Assembly: GCF_001413955.1 (NCBI RefSeq)
Contig: NZ_LCTZ01000002.1
Location: 1,412,501-1,476,500 of the forward strand
Origin: Flagellimonas eckloniae
Lineage (GTDB): Bacteria; Bacteroidota; Bacteroidia; Flavobacteriales; Flavobacteriaceae
Length of the DNA: 64,000 nucleotides
Direction of reading: 5' to 3'
In this document: positions 56,901 to 64,000 of the stretch, one piece after another
How positions within the stretch are numbered: position 1 is the first letter of the stretch
Layout of the letters: the number at the start of each line of letters is the position of its first letter
Program-made: the position numbers and the translations under genes
Notes under the pieces: model-generated
What the model saw: only the letters and a program-made list of their open reading frames with translations
Told to the model about the DNA's origin: nothing
The model's database searches: none

Positions 56901-57003
56901 TACAGATTACTTGGGTCCTGATCCAGAAACTGGTCTTCAGAATTCCTACAATATGACATATGCTGTAAAAACAGTCTTATTCGGTTTAAAATTAACCTAT
57001 TAA
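53959..57003 (+). CDS. SusC-like TonB-linked outer-membrane transporter
   Basis: A 1,014-residue importer with signal peptide ([12 protein letters not shown]), CarboxypepD-regulatory-like domain (about 22-100), plug from [24 protein letters not shown], and [28 protein letters not shown], then barrel. It ends in the aromatic VLFGLKLTY. First gene of the second glycan locus, 14 nt before susD2. No HTCS or anti-sigma system for it is in this window, so its regulator is elsewhere. Confidence 0.96.
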   Translation: [1014 protein letters not shown]

Positions 57004-57017
57004 TAAAAAAGAGTAAA

Positions 57018-58667
57018 ATGAAACTATCTAGAAAAATCAAACACATTGGTTTCATACTAATAGGTATGATAACCTTTAATGCATGTGATAGTTATATTGA
57101 AGAAGATATTTTTTCAGATATAACAAGCGAAAATTTTATTGATGAAAATACGGCTGATCAATTAGTAGTTGGAATTTATGTCTCCCTAAGGGATATTTAT
57201 AAAGATTACAATTTAAAGTTTTTGGGAACTGATTTGTTTACTATTAAGGGTGAATTAAATTCATTTTCTACCACGAATGATTATTTTGGTTTTACTTCTG
57301 GGACCGGAGGCAGTGCTTGGATAAGAAACTATGATCTTGTTTCAAAAGCAAATACTGCCATTAATAGATACGAAAACCAGATTAACTGGAGCGATTCCAA
57401 ATTGGGTGAAAAAGCTTATGGTATTGCGCAAGCGAGAGCATTGCGCGGCTTAGCATTTTTCAATATGGTGCAACAATATGGTGGTATGGTATTGGAATTA
57501 GATGAACCTACTACTATTCGATCAGACTATACTAGAAGTACTGAAGAAGAAACCTACGCACAAATCATTGCAGATTTGGAAGCCGCAATACCAGATTTAT
57601 TGGATAATCCTGAAACTGGGCGATTTTCTAAAAGAGCGGCACAACATGTATTGGCAGAGGTCTATTTAACCAGAGGCTATTCTTCGTTTGCAAGTGCTAC
57701 AGATTTTGATACCGCTGCAACTCTTGCAGAAGCAGCTATTGGATCTTATGACATTAGAAGCCAAACCTTTGCTGAAGTCTTTAGTTATGACAATCAGGTT
57801 AATGATGAAATATTATTTGCAGTACAGTGGGGTTCAGGAGGATTAACTACTGACCAGGTAAATACCAAACATTCTATTTTCATGAACCAAGTTGCCAATT
57901 ACCCTGGGGTAAACAGAACAACAACACCCTATGGTTTTAGTAGCGCCAATATGATGCCCACTCCCTATTTTTATACGCTATTTGCAGATAATGATTCTAG
58001 GGATGATGCAACTATCCATAGAGCTATACTTGCTGATGTTGATGAGCCTACGGCACCTGATCCAATTGTAGCCGGAGATACGGTAGTTTACTATCCAAAA
58101 GCTGCATTGGATGCGACAGAATTAGCAGAAAGGTTAGATCGCTATTGGGTATATCAACCTGATCAATATCTATTTGGCTTACCAGATGATATTCCAGGAG
58201 TTAATTACCTGTACTCTCTTAATCCTGAAAGGACAAATTTCCCTATTTTCAAGAAGTTTGATGATGAGATTTTTAATGAGACTACGGATGGGGCACGTGA
58301 TACCTTTGTCTTTAGGGTAGCCGGCACACATTTATTGGCTGCCGAGGCTTATTTAGGAGCTGGAAATACGGCATCTGCCCTAATGCATTTAAATATTGTT
58401 AGGGAGCGGGCAACAGGAGTTGCCAATGAATATGCTTCGGTTACCATAGACGATATACTTAACGAAAGGGCTTTAGAATTGGCAGGTGAAGCTAATCGCT
58501 GGGCAGTGTTAAAACGCACCGGTAAATTGGAAGAACGTATAAATTTATACAATCCACATGTTATAGACCATGGTACTTTCGACTCTAGTATTCATTTGTT
58601 AAGACCAATTCCATCTTCTGAATTAGAACTTTCAGATGGCTCGTTATTACAAAATCCAGGATACTAG
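57018..58667 (+). CDS. SusD/RagB-like glycan-binding lipoprotein
   Basis: A 549-residue surface lipoprotein (lipobox Cys23, MITFNACDSY). SusD features are AYGIAQARALRGLAFFNMVQQYGGMVL, RFSKRAAQHVLAEVYLTRGYSSF and the C-terminal LNIVRERATGVANEYASVTIDDILNERALELAGEANRWAVLKRTG. It pairs with susC2. A strong terminator-like hairpin lies 41 nt after its stop and may keep susCD expression above that of the downstream enzymes. Confidence 0.95.
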   Translation: MKLSRKIKHIGFILIGMITFNACDSYIEEDIFSDITSENFIDENTADQLVVGIYVSLRDIYKDYNLKFLGTDLFTIKGELNSFSTTNDYFGFTSGTGGSAWIRNYDLVSKANTAINRYENQINWSDSKLGEKAYGIAQARALRGLAFFNMVQQYGGMVLELDEPTTIRSDYTRSTEEETYAQIIADLEAAIPDLLDNPETGRFSKRAAQHVLAEVYLTRGYSSFASATDFDTAATLAEAAIGSYDIRSQTFAEVFSYDNQVNDEILFAVQWGSGGLTTDQVNTKHSIFMNQVANYPGVNRTTTPYGFSSANMMPTPYFYTLFADNDSRDDATIHRAILADVDEPTAPDPIVAGDTVVYYPKAALDATELAERLDRYWVYQPDQYLFGLPDDIPGVNYLYSLNPERTNFPIFKKFDDEIFNETTDGARDTFVFRVAGTHLLAAEAYLGAGNTASALMHLNIVRERATGVANEYASVTIDDILNERALELAGEANRWAVLKRTGKLEERINLYNPHVIDHGTFDSSIHLLRPIPSSELELSDGSLLQNPGY

Positions 58668-58708
58668 GTTTAAAAAATAGTAGTTTGAGTTAGTTTAGTT
58701 AATTTCAA

Positions 58709-58740
58709 AATATAGGCAGGCCCATTTGCCTGCCTATATT
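58709..58740. terminator. Hairpin between susD2 and the glycosidase genes
   Basis: AATATAGGCAGGC and GCCTGCCTATATT form a perfect 13-bp stem around CCATTT. It has no long T-tract but ends A/T-rich. It can act as terminator or attenuator between susCD and the enzyme genes. Confidence 0.75.
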
Positions 58741-58787
58741 ATTTGAGGTCTAACCATTTTCGAAATCAGAAAAGTCATTTATAACTA

Positions 58788-60851
58788 ATGGGGATACATA
58801 AAACCATAAGCAGTAGCATCTACGCTACAGTGGCTGTCCTTTTTTTCTTTTTGAACATAGCATGTTCCAATGACGAATCAAATAAAATCTATTTGGTCCT
58901 TGGGAAAACTGCTAGCGAAATCGAAATAAATACAATAAACGATTTCAAAGTTGATCTTCAAAAAGTAACGGACAAGACTATTCTGGTTATTTCTGAAGGT
59001 AGTCAATTGCCAAAAAACGGTACAATCTTCGTTCTGGGCACTACAGGATCAAATCAAGTTATTGGCAATCTGGTTAAGGAAGGATTGTTAAATCTATCTG
59101 AGGAAAATCCAGGTCAAAGAGGAGGCATTTGGTCAAAGTCCATTTTGGAAAGTGGACAAAATGCTATCATATTGGCCGGTTCCAATGTTCAAGGTATGCA
59201 ATATGCAGTTTACGATTATGCCGAAGAAGTTTTGGGTATAGACCCATTGGCATATTGGACTGGAAAGGTACCTAATAAGATTGATGGAATAGACTTATTT
59301 GCCTTTGATAGTAAAACGATTGCCCCACCCAAAGTACCCATTTTATGTTATTTTGAAAATGATGTGGATGAATTGGCCAGCTACAGGGGAAAATTGTTGG
59401 AATATGATTGGGAAAGCTACACCGAAATGATAAATTCTTTGGTCAGACTCAGATACAATGCCATTCAATTTTTTGATATGCTGGGGAGACCGGAATTTTA
59501 TCTACGTCCAGAATACCAAGAGCTTCATCCAGACTATCAAATTGATATTCCCTACCTAGAGAAGATGATGGACTATGCCCATAGCAAGGGTATGAAAATT
59601 CAAGTAGATTTTTCTTTGGGTTACCAAATACATCCCATGGATGAAGAGAAAGCAAGTTGTTGGGCTGATTATAAAGAAGATTGGATCAAGGCTTGGCGCT
59701 ACTATTTTGAAGAAACTCCATTAGCAAAAACAGATATTTTTATTCTAAGACCTCGAAATCAAGTTTGGGATTGGGAATACAAAAGTAGCTGTGGCGAAGA
59801 CAAAATAGAAGTATTCAATGAAGTGTTTACAGTTTTTGATGATTTGGTCGACTCCTATAAAAGTGATGCTACCAAGGCATTAATTTGTTACTCTGATGCC
59901 ATGCAAATGTATAATGATGGCTTCAGGCCACCAAAAGACTGGATCATTGCATGGGCAGATGATGGTTTTGGCGATTTTGAACATTTGCCACAAACTACAG
60001 ATGACTACACGTTTGGCACCTACATGCATGCAGGTTTTTGGTTAAATCATACTGTCCACAATCCGTATCCGGAAAAAGTGGAGGCCAAAATGAAAAAAAT
60101 ATTTAATGACTATGGAGCTTATGAATACTGTATGGTGAATGGTCAGAGCTTTAGACCTTTTATATTCAATATAGAAGCCTATAGTGATGTTTGCCAAAAT
60201 CCAGATACTTTTTCCGCAGAGCAGTATTATAAAGAGTGGTCGCATCGATATTTTGATAAGAACACTGCAGTACATGCCGTAAAATCAATGAAGTTATTGA
60301 ACAAAGCGCAATCTTCTGGTAGAATTGGTTATGTACAACATCTATGGGAAATACGTGAAGCCATAGCCTATCTGTCAAATTCACCTATAGAAAGACCCGG
60401 AAAACCGCCTGTGCCCTATGAGTTTGAAAGGGTAGAAAATGACCTTGAGCATGTGCGCTTCACCAAAAAGCACATAGACAGTGCCTTGACCGAGGCAAAA
60501 AAAGGATTGGAATTATCAAAAGAAGATGGGTTTTATTATTCATATGTGTATTTACCAACATTATTGTATTCCGATTTGATGCTATTTGAAAGTAACCTTC
60601 ACCAAATGTCACTACTGAAAAGAAAATATGAGACTTCCAGTAATGTTACCTACTTAAAGGAAGCTCTTGTTATTCTTGAGGATGCAAAAAAGAATTTGGC
60701 CAAAGTATATCAGAATCGTTTGGAAGGCGACAAAAACCCAAAATGGGAGAAATGGTACGACCCTGCTATCAGAAGGCCCAATAATGGTTTTCCTACCCAA
60801 GAAATGTTGAATCAAGTAGAACGAAATGTAACCCAAATCACTAAAATTTAA
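58788..60851 (+). CDS. GH115-like protein, candidate alpha-glucuronidase
   Basis: A 687-residue lipoprotein (lipobox Cys26, FFFLNIACSND). The N-terminal domain is of the alpha-glucuronidase type (AIILAGSNVQGMQYAVYDYAEEVLG, then IDPLAYWTG). The central barrel contains NSLVRLRYNAIQFFDMLG and WADDGFGDFEHLP, resembling the GH115 segment WxDDNYGxxRRL. The protein is shorter than most GH115 enzymes (about 800-1000 residues) and its C-terminus differs. It fits the neighbouring glucuronate operon well. Catalytic residues cannot be assigned by eye, and a divergent related family is possible. Confidence 0.6.
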   Translation: MGIHKTISSSIYATVAVLFFFLNIACSNDESNKIYLVLGKTASEIEINTINDFKVDLQKVTDKTILVISEGSQLPKNGTIFVLGTTGSNQVIGNLVKEGLLNLSEENPGQRGGIWSKSILESGQNAIILAGSNVQGMQYAVYDYAEEVLGIDPLAYWTGKVPNKIDGIDLFAFDSKTIAPPKVPILCYFENDVDELASYRGKLLEYDWESYTEMINSLVRLRYNAIQFFDMLGRPEFYLRPEYQELHPDYQIDIPYLEKMMDYAHSKGMKIQVDFSLGYQIHPMDEEKASCWADYKEDWIKAWRYYFEETPLAKTDIFILRPRNQVWDWEYKSSCGEDKIEVFNEVFTVFDDLVDSYKSDATKALICYSDAMQMYNDGFRPPKDWIIAWADDGFGDFEHLPQTTDDYTFGTYMHAGFWLNHTVHNPYPEKVEAKMKKIFNDYGAYEYCMVNGQSFRPFIFNIEAYSDVCQNPDTFSAEQYYKEWSHRYFDKNTAVHAVKSMKLLNKAQSSGRIGYVQHLWEIREAIAYLSNSPIERPGKPPVPYEFERVENDLEHVRFTKKHIDSALTEAKKGLELSKEDGFYYSYVYLPTLLYSDLMLFESNLHQMSLLKRKYETSSNVTYLKEALVILEDAKKNLAKVYQNRLEGDKNPKWEKWYDPAIRRPNNGFPTQEMLNQVERNVTQITKI

Positions 60852-60855
60852 GCAA

Positions 60856-63177
60856 ATGGTTTTAAAAAAGGCACTTATCATATCGTTCACACTTTCACTA
60901 CTCTTGTGGAACGCATGTAATAGCCCCGCATATAAAGTATCTCAACCTAATCTGGAATCCAGCATAGCGCCAGTAGATATGGTCTATCCACAATTGGATA
61001 CAGAAAACTCAAGGTGGTTTCTATTTACTTCAGCAAGCCGACCGTTTGGAATGGTTAATTTAAGTCCAGATACCCAGTTGAAAGGTACTTGGGGAAGTGG
61101 TTATCGCTACGAAATTGATACCATCAAAGGATTCAGTCATATTCATGGATGGCAGTTATCTGGTCTTTCAGTAATGCCGATTGTTATAAAAAATGGTACT
61201 AAAAATATTTTTTATAAGGATTTCTATTCAAAGTTCAGTCATGACAGCGAAAAAGTTTCTCCCGGTTATCATTCTGTACATTTAAATCGGTATAACACTG
61301 AAGTGGAGATTACCAGCACCAAACGTACCGGAATACACAGGTATACATTTCCCAAAAATACCCAAAATGCCGTTCTCTTCAATCTAAATGCACAACTGGG
61401 TCCATGCAAAACCCAAGAAGGTGTGGTAACACAGATAAATGAAAATCAATTGAACGGCCAGTTCGTAGTTGCACCCACCAAACGAAAACCAAAGCCCAAT
61501 ACCATTTTCTTTCACGTTGAATTAAATACCCCAGTTAGTGAGGTCGATTCCGATAGCCAAACAGGGAACTACATGCTACATTTGGAGAAATCCAGCATTC
61601 CCGTCTTAATGAAGATAGGAATTTCATATACCTCTGTTGAAAATGCAAAGAACAATCTAGATACAGAGCTACCACATTGGGATTTTGATAAAGTAGTAGA
61701 CGAATCCAAAGAAGAGTGGAACAATTTGTTGAGTAGAATTACTGTTGAAGGAGCAACATACAAAGATAGGAGACGGTTCTATACTGACCTTTGGCATGCA
61801 TTGCAAGGGCGCCGTATAATAAGTGATATAAACGGAGCTTACCCCGACAATACCCAAGAAAATTTTAGAATAGGCCAATTGCCCTTAAAAGAAGATGGAA
61901 CCCCTGCCTTTAACCACTATAATTCAGATTCTTTTTGGGGAGCACAATGGACCATAAACACACTTTGGGGATTGGTATATCCAGAAATTAAAGAGGAATT
62001 TGTACATTCTCTTCTACAATATAAAAAAGATGGCGGCCTTATACCTAGAGGACCATCTGGCGGTAATTATACCTACGTAATGACAGGGGCGTCAAGCACT
62101 CCTTTTATTGTAAGTGCCATTCAACAAGGGTTGGTAACAGAAAATCTAGATACTATTTATTCAGCCTTAAAAAAGAACCATATACTTGGTGGTATTATGG
62201 AAAAAGCAGGCTATGAGCATGAAACCAACTTAGGAGGTGGGCTTTCCCACTATTTGAAGAACGGTTATGTACCTTACCCTATACCAGAAGGTAAATTTGG
62301 AATACACCAGGATGGCGCTAGCCTTACCCTGGAATATGCATATCAGGATTTTGTATTGGCACAACTTGCTAAAAAATTGAATCATGAAGAAGATTATACC
62401 CATTTCATGGAAAGATCCCAGAATTATAAAAATGTATATGATTCCTCTACAGGTTGGATGCGTCCTAAAAACCTAGATGGTATTTGGAAAGAGGATTTTG
62501 ATCCTTATCTTTATGAAAATGGGTTCAATGAGTCCAATGGTGCCCAATCCACTTGGTTTGTTCCCCATGATCTAAAAGGCTTAGCTTATTTGATGGGAGG
62601 AACTGAAAAAGCAATTGAAAAACTGAATACACAATTTATAAACTCAGAAGCACAACACTTTACAGCAGGCAGTTCGCACGATCGTGAAATGCATCCAGAA
62701 TATAGTCGTATCCCTATTAATTATGGAAATCAGCCTTCCATGCAGACCGCCCAAATTTTCACTAAATTGGGAAGACCTGATCTTTCGCAGTACTGGTCGC
62801 GTAAAGTTGTAAAATCTGTTTTTAGTGGTTTATCCCCTTCTACCGGATATAGTGGTGATGAAGACCAAGGTCTTATGGGTAGTCTTGCGGTATTGATGAA
62901 AATAGGTATGTTTCAAATGAATGGCGGAGTTATGGAAAACCCTAAATATGAAATAGGTAGTCCTATTTTTGATAAAATAACCATACAATTGAACAACGAC
63001 TATTATCCAGGAGAAAAGTTAGAGATCAAAACCATAAATAATAGTTCCGAGAATATGTACATTGATAAAATTCAATGGAATGGTGAACAGTTGAATGATT
63101 ACCACATATTCCATCATGACGTTATTAAAGGTGGTACACTTGAGCTTAAAATGGTTGCTTCAAAACCCATTGAATAA
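60856..63177 (+). CDS. GH92 alpha-mannosidase family lipoprotein
   Basis: A 773-residue lipoprotein (lipobox Cys21, LLLWNACNSP). GH92 features are ASRPFGMVNLSPDTQLKG, YRYEIDTIKGFSHIHGWQLSG, TFYTDLWHALQGRR-like text near 300, NSDSFWGAQWT and STWFVPHDLKGL. The putative acid is Glu559 and the Asp pair is Asp668/Asp670. The 109- and 111-residue spacings equal those I recall for E533, D642 and D644 of Bacteroides BT3990. The surrounding motifs have drifted (ESNGAQS for EGNxWQY, GNQP for GNEP), so linkage or substrate may differ from classical alpha-mannosidases. Starts 4 nt after the preceding gene. Confidence 0.9.
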   Translation: MVLKKALIISFTLSLLLWNACNSPAYKVSQPNLESSIAPVDMVYPQLDTENSRWFLFTSASRPFGMVNLSPDTQLKGTWGSGYRYEIDTIKGFSHIHGWQLSGLSVMPIVIKNGTKNIFYKDFYSKFSHDSEKVSPGYHSVHLNRYNTEVEITSTKRTGIHRYTFPKNTQNAVLFNLNAQLGPCKTQEGVVTQINENQLNGQFVVAPTKRKPKPNTIFFHVELNTPVSEVDSDSQTGNYMLHLEKSSIPVLMKIGISYTSVENAKNNLDTELPHWDFDKVVDESKEEWNNLLSRITVEGATYKDRRRFYTDLWHALQGRRIISDINGAYPDNTQENFRIGQLPLKEDGTPAFNHYNSDSFWGAQWTINTLWGLVYPEIKEEFVHSLLQYKKDGGLIPRGPSGGNYTYVMTGASSTPFIVSAIQQGLVTENLDTIYSALKKNHILGGIMEKAGYEHETNLGGGLSHYLKNGYVPYPIPEGKFGIHQDGASLTLEYAYQDFVLAQLAKKLNHEEDYTHFMERSQNYKNVYDSSTGWMRPKNLDGIWKEDFDPYLYENGFNESNGAQSTWFVPHDLKGLAYLMGGTEKAIEKLNTQFINSEAQHFTAGSSHDREMHPEYSRIPINYGNQPSMQTAQIFTKLGRPDLSQYWSRKVVKSVFSGLSPSTGYSGDEDQGLMGSLAVLMKIGMFQMNGGVMENPKYEIGSPIFDKITIQLNNDYYPGEKLEIKTINNSSENMYIDKIQWNGEQLNDYHIFHHDVIKGGTLELKMVASKPIE

Positions 63178-63237
63178 TTTTTTCCAGACAATAAATAGAT
63201 TGTCAAAACTTAAGGATTAAACAACATTTATAACATT

Positions 63238-64000
63238 ATGCGGCTTTTTCCACTTTTATGCTTAATAGGTTTTACGCTTTCAGGACAGCTTAAGAACAAA
63301 CCAGCGCTCGAACAAGATTTTATGGATATGGGCTTTGGAATATTTGTTCACTGGAGCATGGATTCCCAGTTGGGCAGTGTTATAAGCCATTCTATGGTAG
63401 GAGCTTCAGATGATTATCTGGATAGATATATAAATGAACTTCCCAAAACGTTCTATCCAAACAAGTTTGATTCAGATGAATGGGCCAGATTGTTCAAATT
63501 AGCTGGGGCAGAATATGTTGTTTTTACCACTAAACACCATAATGGCTTTTGTATGTGGGATACCAAGACAACAGATTTTAGCATAATGAACACCCCTTAC
63601 GGAAAAGATATAACGGAAATGTTATTCAATTCCTTAAGGAAGTTTGGTATTAAAGTGGGCATCTATTTTTCACCTGAAGATTTTCATTTCCTTCATGAAC
63701 AAGGAACCTTAATTTCCAGGAAACGACACATGAGTCAGGTAACTGATAACCCAGAGCTTTTAGCGTATGATTTAAAGCAACTGGATGAGTTATTTACAAA
63801 TTATGGAAAAATAGACATGGTGTTTTTTGATTCTTTTGAAAAAGGACCAATAGTACAATACGTGCATTCCAAATACCCGGATGTAGTTGTAACTCGTGGT
63901 GAAATGAACACACCGGAACAAAAAATCCCTGATGTGGCTATGAAAGGGCCTTGGGAAACCTGTATGACCATGGGTACGCAATGGCAATATAAACCAACAA
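63238..64000 (+). CDS. GH29 alpha-L-fucosidase, 5' part (truncated by window edge)
   Basis: The frame from the ATG at 63238 is open to the right edge for 254 codons. It begins with a signal-like stretch (LFPLLCLIGFTLSG). GH29 hallmarks follow: FMDMGFGIFVHWSM, FKLAGAEYVVFTTKHHNGFCMWDTKTTDFSIMN, FGIKVGIYFSPEDFH and KIDMVFFDS, whose Asp is at the position of the family nucleophile. It lies 60 nt after the GH92 gene. It would remove alpha-L-fucose, or possibly alpha-L-galactose-type residues seen in some marine GH29 enzymes. Confidence 0.9.
   Translation, partial: MRLFPLLCLIGFTLSGQLKNKPALEQDFMDMGFGIFVHWSMDSQLGSVISHSMVGASDDYLDRYINELPKTFYPNKFDSDEWARLFKLAGAEYVVFTTKHHNGFCMWDTKTTDFSIMNTPYGKDITEMLFNSLRKFGIKVGIYFSPEDFHFLHEQGTLISRKRHMSQVTDNPELLAYDLKQLDELFTNYGKIDMVFFDSFEKGPIVQYVHSKYPDVVVTRGEMNTPEQKIPDVAMKGPWETCMTMGTQWQYKPT

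Noticed and set aside
62728..62739. GNQP in place of GNEP in the GH92 protein as loss of the catalytic acid
   Set aside because: Residue spacing shows that the acid corresponds to Glu559 in the ESNGAQS motif, 111 residues before Asp670 as in BT3990. The Gln at 626 is a different position.

Overview
The window is chromosomal DNA from a member of the Bacteroidota, most likely a marine or algae-associated Flavobacteriaceae. The evidence is the low GC content, two SusC/SusD pairs, a hybrid two-component regulator, split transketolase, and Bacteroidota promoters (-33 TTG/TTTG, -7 TAnnTTTG). The rRNA order is 16S, tRNA-Ile, tRNA-Ala, 23S. Genus was not determined because no database could be searched.

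Positions 1-2360 hold the 5' part of an rRNA operon on the minus strand; the 23S gene runs off the left edge. Positions 2522-5843 hold thrS-infC-rpmI-rplT, with infC apparently using an ATA start. Positions 5861-20163 are mostly housekeeping: YjbQ, a HAD phosphatase with a cupin, a protein usually mislabelled asparagine synthetase B whose start is abutted by a short interspersed repeat, dnaB, accA, lptG, tgt, split transketolase, an outer-membrane protein, an FKBP lipoprotein, an S4 RNA-binding protein, a phosphoribosyltransferase, shikimate kinase and tRNA-Lys.

Positions 20249-27618 hold a TonB-type receptor divergent from a LytS/LytTR pair, an AraC regulator, a small secreted protein and an alpha/beta hydrolase. 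Positions 27807-42468 look like a polysaccharide utilisation locus: a GH5 endoglucanase, an ASPIC/UnbV repeat lipoprotein, SusD, SusC, a hybrid two-component sensor and a divergent carbohydrate-binding-like lipoprotein.

Positions 42618-49619 form a hexuronate module. Six genes (SDR oxidoreductase, UxuA, UxaC and the three TRAP transporter parts) diverge from a NrtR-like regulator whose Nudix box has lost its catalytic glutamates. A 19-bp palindrome sits over the predicted transcription start. Positions 49626-53608 hold two Tat-exported Gfo/Idh/MocA oxidoreductases and a tandem DUF1080 lipoprotein. Positions 53959-64000 hold a second SusC/SusD pair followed by a GH115-like alpha-glucuronidase candidate, a GH92 and a truncated GH29. 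The three right-hand blocks suggest one programme: glycan capture and trimming, oxidative processing, then uronate uptake and conversion to 2-keto-3-deoxygluconate.

The most notable new observations are regulatory. Direct repeats with an exact 21-bp period occur upstream of the hybrid sensor, both susC genes and the LytS/LytTR pair. A perfect palindrome marks the uronate divergon. The rRNA operon and tRNA-Lys share an identical 20-nt promoter block.
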